A DNA stretch of 64,000 bases from Pseudomonadota bacterium (GCA_021845905.1 JAJZVA010000010.1:31420-95419); one strand, 5' to 3'. Positions 1 to 9,538 are shown, counted from the first letter of the stretch. The notes: generated from the letters alone by a model not told the origin. A program made the numbers and translations.

Positions 1-602
1 GCGCCCGCGGGGAACGGCGGCTTGTTGCGCGGCTGGCCTTTTTTGCCTTCGAGGCTGTTCAGGAGCGCGGTTTCCTCGCCGCAGATATACGCGCCCGCGC
101 CGCGGTGCACATATATATCAAAATCCCAGCCCGAACCGCAGGCGTTCTTACCCACCAGTTTGGCTTCATAAGCTTCTTCGATCGCGTTTTGCAGCGCTTC
201 CGCCTCGCGCATGAACTCGCCGCGGATATAGATGTAGCAGGCGTGCGCGCGCATCGCGTAGCTCGCCAGCAACGCGCCTTCGATCAGGCGGTGCGGTTCG
301 TGGCGGATGATGTCGCGGTCCTTGCAGGTGCCGGGTTCGGATTCGTCCGCGTTGATGACGAGATAGTTCGGGCGGCCGTCCTTGGATTCCTTCGGCATGA
401 ACGACCATTTCATCCCCGTCGGAAAGCCTGCGCCGCCGCGACCGCGCAAGTCGGACTTTTTCACCTCTTCGATGATCCAGTCCTGCCCCTTGGCCATGAT
501 CTCTTTCGTGCCGCTCCACACGCCGCGCGCCTGCGCCGCCTTGAGGCCGGCGGATTCGAAGCCGTAAATATTGGTGAAGATCCTGTCCTTGTCAGCCAGC
601 AT
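1..602 (-). CDS. nuoF: NADH-quinone oxidoreductase subunit F (partial, C-terminus outside window)
   Basis: NuoF is the peripheral-arm subunit of complex I that binds NADH and FMN. It oxidises NADH and passes electrons to the iron-sulfur chain. Reading leftward from the ATG at 602, the N-terminal 200 residues carry [28 protein letters not shown] and [20 protein letters not shown], the nucleotide and FMN binding signatures. The C-terminal part with its 4Fe-4S cysteines lies beyond the left edge. The start overlaps the end of the DUF952 gene by 11 bases, with a GGGG stretch 8 to 11 bases upstream. It is the last visible gene of the nuo operon. Confidence 0.95.
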   Translation of the reverse strand, partial: MLADKDRIFTNIYGFESAGLKAAQARGVWSGTKEIMAKGQDWIIEEVKKSDLRGRGGAGFPTGMKWSFMPKESKDGRPNYLVINADESEPGTCKDRDIIRHEPHRLIEGALLASYAMRAHACYIYIRGEFMREAEALQNAIEEAYEAKLVGKNACGSGWDFDIYVHRGAGAYICGEETALLNSLEGKKGQPRNKPPFPAG

Positions 603-972
603 TTTTAAACCCCGTGTTTTTCGCCGCGGCGGGCTTTGATAAAGATTTCGGCAGTTCGAACGTGCCGTCCGCCTTGGGCGGGAAAGGATGGACGGTCACG
701 ACGGCGTCCAGGTTCAACCGCCCGTAAATATGCGGATAGAGATTTTGCGCGTCTTTGGGGTTTTCTTCGCGGATATCGGCCCTTACCTTTGCGCGGTCGA
801 TCTCCAGCAGAACGAGCCCCTGTTGCCCTTTGAAAATCCTGTTCGCCGTCGCGGCGACCTGCTCTTTTTTCGAGCAGTGGAGGAAGCCTTCTTCCTGCAA
901 CGAAGCGACCTCGTAATAGCCTTTCTGACGCGCGGCTTCCCAGTCGGATTTTTTGGCGATAATGAACATCAT
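592..972 (-). CDS. DUF952 family protein inside the nuo operon
   Basis: This 126-residue protein has the DUF952 pattern: an N-terminal [12 protein letters not shown] segment, the [13 protein letters not shown] motif around residues 27-39, and an [15 protein letters not shown] segment near the end. The family has no established biochemical role; some members have been compared to ADP-ribosyltransferase-like folds. Its start shares an ATGA overlap with nuoE and its end overlaps nuoF by 11 bases, so it is built into the operon and probably co-translated. It is not a complex I subunit, and its position between nuoE and nuoF is unusual. The family call is fairly firm. A role in complex I assembly or NAD metabolism would be inference only. 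Confidence 0.8.
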   Translation of the reverse strand: MMFIIAKKSDWEAARQKGYYEVASLQEEGFLHCSKKEQVAATANRIFKGQQGLVLLEIDRAKVRADIREENPKDAQNLYPHIYGRLNLDAVVTVHPFPPKADGTFELPKSLSKPAAAKNTGFKNAG

Positions 973-1601
973 GAGTTTTCCTTGACGCCCGCCTTTTTGG
1001 CCTGATCGTGCAACGTCGTCGCGCCCTTGATGCTCATCGAGGTGACGCGGCCGGTTTGCGAGCCGGGCCTGGCCTTGCCCGCCTTCATGTCGTCAAGAAC
1101 TTTCACCACGTTTTCCGGCGTCAGATCTTCATAAAAATCGTCGCCGTTGTGCTGGAACACCGGCGCATTGACGCAGGCGCCGAGGCATTCGACGTCGGAC
1201 AAGTGGAATTCGCCGTCCGGCGTGGTTTCGCCGAGGTGGATGCCGAGGTGTTTTTCGCACGCGCGCACCACTTCCGCCGAACCGGCGAGCCAGCAGGGCG
1301 TGGTGGTGCAAAACTGGATGTGATGCTTGCCCTTGGGCGACAAATTATACATCGTGTAGAAGGTCGCGACTTCGAAGACCTTGACGCGCGGCATGTCGAG
1401 GATGCGGGCGATCTCTTCCATCGCCGCTTCGGGAATCCAGCCGTCGTGCTGTTCCTGCGCGAGGGTCAGCAGCGCCATCACCGCGCTGGCCTGACGCCCC
1501 TTGGGATATTTGGCGATATGCAGCTCGACCTTGACCATGTTCTCTTTCGAGAACTTGAAGTCTTTCGGCTGTTCGAAATCTTTTTTAACGGCAACGCTCA
1601 T
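969..1601 (-). CDS. nuoE: NADH-quinone oxidoreductase subunit E
   Basis: NuoE is the 24 kDa-type thioredoxin-fold subunit holding the N1a 2Fe-2S cluster near the FMN site of NuoF. The 210-residue protein shows the four expected cysteines at about positions 98, 103, 139 and 143, in [10 protein letters not shown] and [10 protein letters not shown]. The [11 protein letters not shown] segment before them is also typical. A tail of about 40 residues after the cluster domain, rich in Gly, Lys and Ala, is somewhat longer than in E. coli. It starts within an ATGA overlap with nuoD and ends in an ATGA overlap with the DUF952 gene. Confidence 0.96.
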   Translation of the reverse strand: MSVAVKKDFEQPKDFKFSKENMVKVELHIAKYPKGRQASAVMALLTLAQEQHDGWIPEAAMEEIARILDMPRVKVFEVATFYTMYNLSPKGKHHIQFCTTTPCWLAGSAEVVRACEKHLGIHLGETTPDGEFHLSDVECLGACVNAPVFQHNGDDFYEDLTPENVVKVLDDMKAGKARPGSQTGRVTSMSIKGATTLHDQAKKAGVKENS

Positions 1602-2788
1602 CGGTCAATCTCCCCGAAAACGATATCCAGCGATCCGATGATCGCCACGACGTCGGCCAGCATGTGGCCGCGGCTCATGAAATCCAGTCCTTGCAAGTGC
1701 GCGAAGCCCGGCGCGCGGATGTGGCAGCGGTAAGGCTTGTTGGAGCCGTCCGACACCAGATAGACGCCGAATTCGCCCTTCGGCGCCTCGACGACGGAAT
1801 AGGTTTCGCCCGCGGGCACGTGATAGCCCTCGGTGTAAAGCTTGAAGTGGTGGATCAAGGCTTCCATCGAGTTTTTCATGTCGGCCCGGCGCGGCGGGGA
1901 GATTTTGTGGTCGTCCGCCAGCACGAGGCCTTCGGGCATCTGCGCGATCGCCTGCTCCATGATGCGGCAGGACTGGCGCATTTCCTCCATCCGCACGAGA
2001 TAGCGCGCGTAGCAATCGCCCGTCGTGCCGACCGGCACGTCGAATTCCATTTGATCATACACGTCGTAAGGCTGCGACTTGCGCAAATCCCACGCCACGC
2101 CGCTGGCGCGGAGCATCGGCCCGGAGAAGCTCCAGTCCAGCGCTTCCTGCTTCGTCACGATGCCGACATCGACCAGACGCTGCTTGAAGATGCGGTTTTC
2201 GGTCAGCAGCGTCTCGGTGTCGTCGATGAATTTTTTGAAGTTCTCGACGAACTTCGCCATGTCCTCCAGCAAGCCGTCGGGCAGGTCCTGGTGCACGCCG
2301 CCGGGGCGGAAATAGTTGGCGTGCAGGCGCGCGCCGCAGACGCGCTCGTAAAATTCCATCATCCGCTCGCGTTCCTCGAAGCCCCACAGCGCGGGGGTGA
2401 TGCCGCCGATGTCGAGCACGCCGGTGGTGATGCTGAGCACGTGGTTGAGCAGGCGCCCGAGCTCCGCGAACAGCACGCGGATATATTGCGCGCGCAAGGG
2501 CGCTTCGATCCTGAGCAGTTTTTCAACCGCCAGCGCGAAGGCATGCTCCTGATTCATCGTGCCGACGTAGTCGAGACGGTCGAAATAAGGGATGGCCTGC
2601 AGATAGGTCTTGTTCTCGATCAGCTTTTCGGTGCCGCGGTGCAACAGGCCGATGTGCGGATCGGCGCGCTCGATCACCTCGCCGTCCATTTCAAGGATCA
2701 AACGCAAAACGCCGTGCGCCGCGGGGTGCTGCGGCCCGAGATTGATGGTGTAGGTGTTTTTCTTTTCAGGGACGATGTCGGTTGTCAT
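1598..2788 (-). CDS. nuoD: NADH-quinone oxidoreductase subunit D
   Basis: NuoD is the 49 kDa-type subunit that, with NuoB, forms the quinone-binding site of complex I. The 396-residue reading begins [10 protein letters not shown] and quickly reaches [20 protein letters not shown] and [12 protein letters not shown]. It ends in DIVFGEIDR, the canonical C-terminus. The frame stays open for 91 codons upstream, but that part lies out of frame inside nuoC, so the ATG at 2788 is chosen. It forms an ATGA overlap with the nuoC stop. NuoC and NuoD are separate proteins here, not fused. Confidence 0.97.
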   Translation of the reverse strand: MTTDIVPEKKNTYTINLGPQHPAAHGVLRLILEMDGEVIERADPHIGLLHRGTEKLIENKTYLQAIPYFDRLDYVGTMNQEHAFALAVEKLLRIEAPLRAQYIRVLFAELGRLLNHVLSITTGVLDIGGITPALWGFEERERMMEFYERVCGARLHANYFRPGGVHQDLPDGLLEDMAKFVENFKKFIDDTETLLTENRIFKQRLVDVGIVTKQEALDWSFSGPMLRASGVAWDLRKSQPYDVYDQMEFDVPVGTTGDCYARYLVRMEEMRQSCRIMEQAIAQMPEGLVLADDHKISPPRRADMKNSMEALIHHFKLYTEGYHVPAGETYSVVEAPKGEFGVYLVSDGSNKPYRCHIRAPGFAHLQGLDFMSRGHMLADVVAIIGSLDIVFGEIDR

Positions 2789-3456
2789 TTCGCACCCACT
2801 TTCTGCTTCACGGCTTTTTCGTCGCCCGGAAGCTGCACGGTCGTCATGCCCTCCCACGGGGAGATGAAGTCGAAATTGCGGTAGTCCTGCGTGAGTTCCA
2901 CCGGCTCCTGCACGATGCGCTGTTTTTCCTCGTCGTAGCGGATCTCGACGAAGCCGGTCAGCGGGAAATCTTTGCGGAGCGGATGCCCCTCGAAACCGTA
3001 GTCGGTGAGGATGCGGCGCATGTCGGGATGGTTTTTGAACGGCACGCCGTATAAATCCCACACTTCGCGCTCGTACCAGCCCGCGCCTTGATAAAGATCG
3101 GTCACGCTGTCGACCGTCTCGTTTTCGCCGACCATCACGATCACGCGGATGCGGTGGTTGTGCGTCAGGCTGAGGAGATTATAGACGATGTCGAAGCGCT
3201 CCGCGCGGTCTGGGTAATCCGCGCCGCTGAGGTTGGAGAGCTGCTGGCAGGCGCACTTGTCGTCGGTCTTCAGAAAGTTGATCAGGTCGCGCAACGCGTC
3301 GCGGCGGACGGTGAAGCAAAGCTCTCCCAGCGCGATCTCATGCTTCAAAAGCACCTTGCCGTACACGGCGGCGACATGCTTTTCCACAGCGGCGAGGCGC
3401 CTTTCCGCGTCGGTCAAAATTCCGGTTTCGCCCTGATTTGCCGTTTCTTCGGTCAT
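2785..3456 (-). CDS. nuoC: NADH-quinone oxidoreductase subunit C
   Basis: NuoC is the 30 kDa-type subunit of the peripheral arm of complex I. The 223-residue protein contains the family signature [13 protein letters not shown], followed by [20 protein letters not shown] (about residues 126-162). The open frame continues upstream but is out of frame within nuoB, so the ATG at 3456 is chosen because it makes an ATGA overlap with the nuoB stop. It likewise overlaps nuoD by four bases at its end. The C-terminus has a charged tail rich in Lys. Confidence 0.97.
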   Translation of the reverse strand: MTEETANQGETGILTDAERRLAAVEKHVAAVYGKVLLKHEIALGELCFTVRRDALRDLINFLKTDDKCACQQLSNLSGADYPDRAERFDIVYNLLSLTHNHRIRVIVMVGENETVDSVTDLYQGAGWYEREVWDLYGVPFKNHPDMRRILTDYGFEGHPLRKDFPLTGFVEIRYDEEKQRIVQEPVELTQDYRNFDFISPWEGMTTVQLPGDEKAVKQKVGAK

Positions 3457-3977
3457 GAGCGCATCAGCCTTTTCTCGCCGCGCTGGATTTTCTTTTGCAG
3501 TTGCAAAATGCCGTACACAAGCGCCTCGGCGGTCGGCGGGCAGCCGGGCACGTAAATATCGACGGGCACGATGCGGTCGCAGCCGCGCACCACCGAATAG
3601 GAATAGTGGTAGTAGCCGCCGCCGTTTGCGCAAGAGCCCATCGAGATGACCCAGCGCGGCTCCGCCATCTGGTCGTAAACCTTGCGGAGCGCGGGGGCCA
3701 TTTTGTTGGTCAGCGTGCCGGCGACGATCATCACGTCGGACTGGCGCGGGCTGGGGCGCGGAATGACGCCGAAGCGGTCGAGATCGTAGCGGCTCATGTA
3801 GGCGTGGATCATTTCGACCGCGCAACACGCCAATCCAAAAGTCATCGGCCACATCGAGCCGGCGCGCGCCCAGTTGAACAGGTCGTCCGCGCGGGCGACG
3901 AGAAAGCCTTTGTCTTTGATTTCCTCCGGCGGCGCCTGCACCGTCTTCGGCAGTTGCGTGATATTGTATTTTTCCAT
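3453..3977 (-). CDS. nuoB: NADH-quinone oxidoreductase subunit B
   Basis: NuoB carries the N2 4Fe-4S cluster that reduces quinone. The 174-residue form starting at MEKYNITQ has the expected ligands at C51, C52, C116 and C146, in [16 protein letters not shown] and [11 protein letters not shown] start 14 codons upstream is possible. The ATG at 3977 is preferred because an AAAGGCG ribosome-binding site lies just before it and it follows the nuoA stop by 11 bases. This is the only junction among nuoA-nuoF without a coding overlap. Confidence 0.96.
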   Translation of the reverse strand: MEKYNITQLPKTVQAPPEEIKDKGFLVARADDLFNWARAGSMWPMTFGLACCAVEMIHAYMSRYDLDRFGVIPRPSPRQSDVMIVAGTLTNKMAPALRKVYDQMAEPRWVISMGSCANGGGYYHYSYSVVRGCDRIVPVDIYVPGCPPTAEALVYGILQLQKKIQRGEKRLMRS

Positions 3978-3988
3978 GGTTTCGCCTT

Positions 3989-4357
3989 TTATTCCCAATC
4001 CAGCGCGCCCTTGCGCCATTCATATATGAAGCCGACCGTCAAAACGCCGAGGAACGTGACCATCGACCAGAAGCCGAAAACGCCGATCTTGCCGAGCGAG
4101 ACCGCCCACGGAAACAAAAACGCGATCTCAAGGTCGAAAATGATGAACAGAATCGAAACGAGGTAAAACCGCACGTCGAACTTCGCCCGCGCGTCGCCGA
4201 ACGGCGGGAAGCCGCATTCGTAGGCCGAATCTTTTTCGCCATAGGGGTTTTGTTTGCCGACAAGATAGGAAGCCGCGATCATCAGAACCGCCATGCCGAC
4301 GGCAAGGCCGAGGAAAACGACGATCGGGAGATATTGCGTCAGAAGCTCAGTGGCCAT
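3989..4357 (-). CDS. nuoA: NADH-quinone oxidoreductase subunit A
   Basis: NuoA is a small membrane subunit of complex I. The 122-residue protein has three hydrophobic segments (about residues 10-30, 63-83 and 90-112). The conserved loop [20 protein letters not shown] and the [19 protein letters not shown] motif are both intact. It is the first gene of the operon, which runs leftward through nuoF and past the edge. The promoter should lie in the 440-base gap to the right, though no clear -35/-10 pair is recognised there. Confidence 0.96.
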   Translation of the reverse strand: MATELLTQYLPIVVFLGLAVGMAVLMIAASYLVGKQNPYGEKDSAYECGFPPFGDARAKFDVRFYLVSILFIIFDLEIAFLFPWAVSLGKIGVFGFWSMVTFLGVLTVGFIYEWRKGALDWE

Positions 4358-4798
4358 TGCTTGAAAGCCTTTCGCCGGAAGAACGGAATCGGGAACGATG
4401 GGGAATCGTCAGGAAACAATATTGCCGATTTGGCGGCCAAGGTCAAATGGCTTTATATTTGAAATGAAAAGGATTTTTTGAATGCCAGAACAGGCACAGG
4501 TCAATAATCGCGCAGGTTCAGGCAGTTCATAAATCATCTTGCGGGCATCGCGGTTGCGCCAAAGGCGCACATATCTCATCAGAGCGCGAAGCGCATATAT
4601 TGCATTAGTGCGCAAAGCGCACAGAGCGGTACCCCGCCTGAAAACCTGCGGGCATCGCGGTTGTGCGCAAAGCGCACAGAGCGGTACCCCGCCTGAAAAA
4701 AGTACCGCGAGTGAAGGGACTTGAACCACGTGCGGCCAAAGCCGCACTAAACATAAATTCTGAGGGTCTCAAGTCCCCAGACGGAAACTCTTCAATAA
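4358..4798. repeat. Gene-free stretch with short hairpin repeats and a partial tRNA copy
   Basis: This 441-base gap lies between nuoA and tRNA-Asp. A 37-base unit holding the perfect palindrome GTGCGCAAAGCGCAC and the tail AGAGCGGTACCCCGCCTGA occurs at about 4608-4644 and again at 4663-4699, 55 bases apart. The sequence GCGGGCATCGCGGTTG precedes the second copy and recurs near 4541. Related hairpins GCGCCAAAGGCGC and GCGCGAAGCGC lie between. Farther right, a 21-base copy of the tRNA-Asp 3' end sits at 4707-4727. The promoter of nuoA is presumably in the 4358-4530 part. No convincing gene is seen. Confidence 0.7.
4707..4727 (-). repeat. Partial duplicate of the tRNA-Asp 3' end
   Basis: The 21 bases that form the T-arm and acceptor 3' strand of the neighbouring tRNA-Asp (4803-4823) recur exactly here, 96 bases away. 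The base before the acceptor matches the discriminator, but the CCA that follows in the real tRNA is replaced by GTA. No D-arm or anticodon arm is present, so it is a fragment and not a functional tRNA. Such copies are often left by integration or excision at tRNA genes, or by local duplication. Confidence 0.75.
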
Positions 4799-4875
4799 TG
4801 GCGCGAGTGAAGGGACTTGAACCCTCGGCCTCCTGCGTGACAGGCAGGCGCTCTAACCAACTGAGCTACACCCGC
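4799..4875 (-). tRNA. tRNA-Asp (GUC)
   Basis: Read on the minus strand, the 77-base cloverleaf begins GCGGGTGTAGCTCAGTTGG. The anticodon loop CTGTCAC gives anticodon GUC, and the T-arm GGTTCAAGTCC is followed by acceptor 3' strand CACTCGC, discriminator G and an encoded CCA. The acceptor pairs fully, with one G-U. It lies between the hairpin repeats upstream of nuoA and the lipoprotein gene. Confidence 0.96.
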
Positions 4876-5029
4876 TTATTATTGAAGCGGATCCTGTTAT
4901 GACGAAATTTTATCTTTCCGTCAATTAGTAAATTGCAAACCGGCATAAAAATTCCAGAATCTTCAAAAATCACCCGGGACGATATTATATTGCTTGTTTG
5001 GCGGCTATCCTTCTGTCATCGTCTTTGGC

Positions 5030-5395
5030 ATGAAAAACAACTCTTTGCGCACCATCACGCTTGTTTCGGGTTTCGCCGCCGCGCTGGCATTGAGCGCCTG
5101 CTCGAACCCGACCGTCAAAAAAACAGCATCCAGAATCGAAAACGCCTCTATTTTCGACCTGCGGGGCTATATTCCCAAGCCATATCATGCGGTTCCGACG
5201 CCGCCGCCCGCGCCTGCTCCGGCGCCTGTTCCGATTCCCGCGCCCATGCCAGAGCCGTCCGTAACGCCGCCGCCTCTGCCGCAAACCGCGCCGCATAACG
5301 TCAAAAACGACGACATGGTCGTTCCGGATATCAAGCCGATGCCGCCCGCCAGAAGATTGCCCGATGATCTTGGCAATCCGACTGATGGCTCATGA
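5030..5395 (+). CDS. Proline-rich lipoprotein, function unknown
   Basis: The 121-residue product begins MKNNSLRTIT, has a hydrophobic core, then the lipobox LSAC with the lipidation cysteine at residue 24. It should therefore be a membrane-anchored lipoprotein. Residues of roughly 55-90 form a low-complexity Pro-Ala stretch (PTPPPAPAPAPVPIPAP), suited to a spacer crossing periplasm or peptidoglycan. The start at 5030 is chosen over 4994 because it gives a normal signal peptide. No enzymatic domain is recognised. It stands alone between tRNA-Asp and the Nudix-like gene. Confidence 0.7.
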   Translation: MKNNSLRTITLVSGFAAALALSACSNPTVKKTASRIENASIFDLRGYIPKPYHAVPTPPPAPAPAPVPIPAPMPEPSVTPPPLPQTAPHNVKNDDMVVPDIKPMPPARRLPDDLGNPTDGS

Positions 5396-5528
5396 TTACA
5401 TAATATAAAATCTTTTTATCATCAGCCTTTCTTTAACCTTTTGCGACTAGTCTGACGGTGAAAGCCGCGCGATTTCCGCAGGGAAGCGCTTTGGCCCGAA
5501 ACGAGAGGAAAGCACCGTCTTTTTCAAA

Positions 5529-6920
5529 ATGACTCCTTCCATCAAAATGCTCAACCTCTACCGCAACATCAGTGGCCGCTGGTCGCTGATGCTGTTTTTC
5601 TTCAAATGGGACAAGGACTACCGCAAGGACCTGATCACCACCGTTCTTGCCTTCGTCATCCTGATTTACGAGATCTGGTCGTGGATGACGATATACGACA
5701 TCATCGCCGCCGCGCTCGACGCCACCATCCTCGCCGTCCAGCTCGGCGGAGACATGACCGTGATCCCAGCGGATTACCGTCCTTCGCACGGCGGCATTCC
5801 CTATACGGCATCGAACAGCACGTACGTCTCTTATCATGAGCTGAGCGTGCCGATGGCCGAGGTCCTGCCCGCGCCGGTCGAAGACGCGCTCGGCTTTCAC
5901 AATCCCGTCAACGCCATCAAGACCTGCAAGGAAAGCCCGCTGGTCAGCGACCGGGTCGACGACGCGCTGATGCTGCGCGAGACCGTTCCGTGGCAGGAGG
6001 ACAACACGCCGATCAACTTCGTCTTCTCCCGCCACCAGTTGCGCTATATCGCCATCCGCGTGCTGAACAAGCTGCAACACACCACCAACGGCGTTTTGCT
6101 CGCCTTTCAGGACACCGCCGACGCGCTTGTCGACGAAACGCGCCCGGCGACGCTGCGCAAGGCTTATTATTACGACGGCCTGCTGACCGTGGAAGCCTTC
6201 AGGAGCCGCATCTTCCGCGGCAACCTCCAGCACGAGACGGAAGTCTATACCGATCTCACCACCTACTTCCCCGTGGAGAGGGAAAGATCCGGCGGCAGGA
6301 GCTTTTTGCGCTTCCGTCCGGATTTCACCAACCGCGTCTCTCTGCATACCGGCATCACCTGCCTCCTGCTGACCGAGAACAACCGCGTCGCCCTGCTCTA
6401 TCAGGGCACCACCAAGGCCGTGGGCGCGAACATGGTGTGCCTCGGCGGCTCGGGCTCGCTCGAATACAAGGACCTGAAACGCTCCGGCGCGCCCAAGGAC
6501 CTGCGCAGCATCCTGGTCTATGCCATGGCGCGCGAAGTCTGCGAGGAAACCGGCATGGACAAATGGTTCGACGACGTCCGCGCCAACACCATCGTCACCG
6601 GCTTCTTCCGCTGGATCGACCGTTGCGGCCTGCCGGAATTCGTCGGCCTGACGCGCCCCGGCAACGTGCCTTTCTCCAAAGAGCGCAAGGTCGACGGCGA
6701 CGAGGTCGTCCGCTTCGAGGAAGTGCCGGTGACGATCAGAAAGCCGGAAGATTTTCACGACGTGGTCGCCTACCTCCGCGCGCACAACATCCACACGGCG
6801 CTCTCTTCTTTCATGGCGCTGAAGCGGATGACGGTCATCGCCGGATACAACGCCGCCGATGCAACCCCCGAGCAAAAAGAAATCTACCGCCGCGTTTCGG
6901 CCTTCATCACTGGAAATTAA
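5529..6920 (+). CDS. Large membrane-associated Nudix-like protein
   Basis: The protein has 463 residues, far longer than a stand-alone Nudix hydrolase (about 150-200). A hydrophobic segment lies at about residues 34-50. Most of the N-terminal two thirds has no recognised domain. Near residue 335 is REVCEETGM, a good match to the REuxEExGu half of the Nudix box. The preceding Gly and Glu of the canonical box are displaced: a Gly-rich LGGSGSLE lies farther upstream with about 20 residues between. The fold is therefore likely Nudix-related, but catalytic competence and substrate are open. The frame is open and clean, and codon use matches the neighbours. Confidence 0.6.
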   Translation: MTPSIKMLNLYRNISGRWSLMLFFFKWDKDYRKDLITTVLAFVILIYEIWSWMTIYDIIAAALDATILAVQLGGDMTVIPADYRPSHGGIPYTASNSTYVSYHELSVPMAEVLPAPVEDALGFHNPVNAIKTCKESPLVSDRVDDALMLRETVPWQEDNTPINFVFSRHQLRYIAIRVLNKLQHTTNGVLLAFQDTADALVDETRPATLRKAYYYDGLLTVEAFRSRIFRGNLQHETEVYTDLTTYFPVERERSGGRSFLRFRPDFTNRVSLHTGITCLLLTENNRVALLYQGTTKAVGANMVCLGGSGSLEYKDLKRSGAPKDLRSILVYAMAREVCEETGMDKWFDDVRANTIVTGFFRWIDRCGLPEFVGLTRPGNVPFSKERKVDGDEVVRFEEVPVTIRKPEDFHDVVAYLRAHNIHTALSSFMALKRMTVIAGYNAADATPEQKEIYRRVSAFITGN

Positions 6921-7058
6921 GGCTTTTTCGCCCGATTATTGTCACGTAAATATTTTCAGCGGGAGTTGACCGAAAAAACAGAGCCCGCGCCGCGCGGCCG
7001 CCAAACCGCAAACCGCGCCGCTCTTCAAAAACGGCTTGAAACAGGCCTTGCAGCCTCT

Positions 7059-8330
7059 TCACTGCAAAAGTTTTTCCGCCAGCTTCCAGTCCAGCTCCTG
7101 CGGCGCATCGATATTGGCGCACAGCTCTTCAAGAATTTTCGCCTGCGCGCTACCGCGCCGCTTCGCCTCGGCATAGGGAATTTCGGGATGGAAAATCACC
7201 ATTGAATAGCGCGGGATGAATTTGTCCGGCCATTTCTGTTCGAGCGCGAAGCCGACCTGCTTTTTGAGCGCGAACTTCGGATCCGTCACCCCTGCCCGCA
7301 TCTCGTGGAAATTTTCGACCGCCATGTCGGCGATCGCGTCCGCGTCGGCCTTGCGTTTTCGGCTGAAATCGGCAAAAACCTTCGCCCAGTCGGGATTTTC
7401 GCCGATCAGGCTGTTCAATAGCGCGCAATCCTCGAAGCCGCTGTTCATGCCTTGCGCGAAAAACGGCACGATGGCATGCGCCGCGTCGCCGATCAGCACG
7501 CGGTGGCCGTCGTTCCACGGCGCGCATTTGACCGTCACCAGCGAACCCGTCGGATTGGCGAAGAAATCCTCCGCCAGCGACGGCATCAGCGGCACGGCAT
7601 CGGGAAAGTCGCGCTTGAAAAACGCCGCCACGTCTTCCGGCGTCTTCAGTTTCTCAAAGCCGTCATAAGGATAGAACAACGTCACTGTGAAACTGCCGTC
7701 GGTGTTCGGCAACGCGATCAACATGTATTGATTGCGCGGCCAGATGTGCAGCGCGTTCTTCTCCATGCGAAAGCCGCCCTTGTCATCCGGCGGAATCACC
7801 AGCTCTTTATAACCGTAGGCCTGAAAGCTCTGCGCGTAATCGAAATTATGCACGTTTTCCAGCATATGTTTTCTCACCACGGACCAGGCGCCGTCCGCCG
7901 CGATGACCGGCGCGTCTTTCAACGCCGCGAGATCTTCCGCCGTGAAAGCTTTGTCGAACGTCATCTTCACGTTGCCGCACTTGCCCGCGGCTTCCAGCAG
8001 AACCTTGTTCAAAAGCCCGCGCGACGCGGCATAAATCACCTCGTCTTCTTTCTGGCCGTAAGGCAGAAACGACGTTTTTCCTTCCGCGTCGTGAATCATC
8101 CGTCCCTTCATCGGGATGGCGATTTTCATCACTTCTTCGCGCAAGCCCACTTCATCGAGCGCTTTCAGGCCGCGCGCCGTGACGGCAAGGTTGATCGACC
8201 GGCCTGCGGGAACGTCTGCGCGGCGCATGTCCGGCCGTCGCTCGTGAAGCGCGACATCGAACCCCTTTTGCGCGAGATAAACCGCCATCAGCGGGCCGAC
8301 CAGCCCGCCGCCGACAACATGCACCGTCAT
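7059..8330 (-). CDS. kmo: Kynurenine 3-monooxygenase
   Basis: Kmo is an FAD enzyme that uses NADPH and O2 to hydroxylate kynurenine to 3-hydroxykynurenine. The 423-residue protein starts MTVHVVGGGLVGPL, a Rossmann FAD motif. It continues with ERRPDMRRADVPAGRSINLA, typical of Kmo, and has the second FAD motif VLIGDAAHAIVPFFAQGMNS in the C-terminal half. The frame runs 35 codons further upstream into kynU, but the ATG at 8330 makes an ATGA overlap with the kynU stop and begins the domain correctly. It is the last gene of the eight-gene catabolic block. Confidence 0.93.
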   Translation of the reverse strand: MTVHVVGGGLVGPLMAVYLAQKGFDVALHERRPDMRRADVPAGRSINLAVTARGLKALDEVGLREEVMKIAIPMKGRMIHDAEGKTSFLPYGQKEDEVIYAASRGLLNKVLLEAAGKCGNVKMTFDKAFTAEDLAALKDAPVIAADGAWSVVRKHMLENVHNFDYAQSFQAYGYKELVIPPDDKGGFRMEKNALHIWPRNQYMLIALPNTDGSFTVTLFYPYDGFEKLKTPEDVAAFFKRDFPDAVPLMPSLAEDFFANPTGSLVTVKCAPWNDGHRVLIGDAAHAIVPFFAQGMNSGFEDCALLNSLIGENPDWAKVFADFSRKRKADADAIADMAVENFHEMRAGVTDPKFALKKQVGFALEQKWPDKFIPRYSMVIFHPEIPYAEAKRRGSAQAKILEELCANIDAPQELDWKLAEKLLQ

Positions 8331-9538
8331 AATGGCGCCTCCGTGAAAATTTTCGCGAAACGGTAAACATCCGAAAAACCGTTGTAAAGCGGCGTCGGCG
8401 CGACGCGCACGCAATCCGGCTCGCGCCAGTCGCACACCACGCCGCCCGCCGTCAGCGCGTCATAGACTTTTTTGCTTTTCGCGCGGATGGACAACTGACA
8501 GCCGCGCCGCGCGGGATCGGCCGGAGTCATGATCTCCGCTTTTCCCGCGAGCAGAAACGCGAGGTAGCCGGTGAGCTTTTCGCTCTTTGCGCGGAGGTTT
8601 TCCATCTTCGCTTCATAGAAAATATCCAGCGACGCCTTCAACGGCGCGAGCCCGAAGATCGACGGATTGGAAAGCTGCCAGCCTTCCGCGCCGGGGATGG
8701 GCTTGAAATCCGGCGCCATTTTAAAGCGGTTTTGCTTGTCGTGCCCCCACCATCCGGCAAAGCGCGGCAATGTATTGTCGTTCGCGAATTTTTCATGCAC
8801 GAATGCGCCCGCCACCGCGCCCGGGCCGCCGTTGAGATATTTGTAACTGCACCATGCCGCGAAATCGACATTCCAGTCATGCAGTTTCAGCAACGCGTTG
8901 CCGACCGCGTGCGCGAGATCAAAGCCTACGACACACCCTTTCGCATGACCGAGGCGCGTGATTTTTTCAAGGTCGAAAAGCTCGCCGGTGTAATAATTGA
9001 CGCCACCCATCAAAATCAGCGCGACGCTGTCGTCGATCAGCGGCGCGATGTCTTCACCCGTTTTCAACTCGACCAAAGATGTCGCGGGGTCGAAGCCGTG
9101 AAACAGAATTTGCGATTTGACCGCGTATTGATCGGACGGAAACGCGCCCTGCTCGATGATGATTTTATGCCGTTCTTTCGTCGGGCGATAAAACGACACC
9201 ATCAACAGGTGCAGGTTGACGGTGAGATTGTTCATCGCCACGACCTCAAGAGGTTTCGCGCCGACGATATGCGCCAGTTGTTCGGTCAGAAATTCGTGAT
9301 AATCCTTCCATGGGTTTTTGCCTTTGAAATGCCCTTCGACGCCGAGATTTTTCCAGTCCTCCAGTTCTTGCCCGATTGCTGCCGCCGCCGTGACAGGCTG
9401 CAAGCCCAGCGAATTGCCGCAGAAATAAATGCAATCTTTCCCGCCATGCTGCGGGATGTGAAATTGCGCGCGGTATTTCGCCAGAGGATCCGCGGCATCC
9501 ATTTTTTGCGCGCATTCGGCGCTGTTCTCGTAATTCAT
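8327..9538 (-). CDS. kynU: Kynureninase
   Basis: Kynureninase is a PLP enzyme that cleaves 3-hydroxykynurenine to 3-hydroxyanthranilate and alanine. The 403-residue protein has the family landmarks IYFCGNSLGLQP near residue 37, GFDLAHAVGN near 205, and CSYKYLNGGPGAVAG with the PLP lysine at about 233. Length matches the family. It overlaps the neighbours by four bases on both sides (ATGA), which fits translational coupling with the cyclase upstream and kmo downstream. Confidence 0.94.
   Translation of the reverse strand: MNYENSAECAQKMDAADPLAKYRAQFHIPQHGGKDCIYFCGNSLGLQPVTAAAAIGQELEDWKNLGVEGHFKGKNPWKDYHEFLTEQLAHIVGAKPLEVVAMNNLTVNLHLLMVSFYRPTKERHKIIIEQGAFPSDQYAVKSQILFHGFDPATSLVELKTGEDIAPLIDDSVALILMGGVNYYTGELFDLEKITRLGHAKGCVVGFDLAHAVGNALLKLHDWNVDFAAWCSYKYLNGGPGAVAGAFVHEKFANDNTLPRFAGWWGHDKQNRFKMAPDFKPIPGAEGWQLSNPSIFGLAPLKASLDIFYEAKMENLRAKSEKLTGYLAFLLAGKAEIMTPADPARRGCQLSIRAKSKKVYDALTAGGVVCDWREPDCVRVAPTPLYNGFSDVYRFAKIFTEAPL

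Noticed and set aside
4608..4699. Possible CRISPR array in the repeated hairpins.
   Set aside because: Only two copies of the main unit occur, the repeats differ in length, there is no regular spacer, and no cas gene is near.
5433..6875. A 480-codon minus-strand frame opposite the Nudix-like gene.
   Set aside because: The plus-strand frame holds a recognisable REVCEETGM motif and a hydrophobic segment; the antisense product is a Gly/Asp/Arg-rich shadow without motifs.
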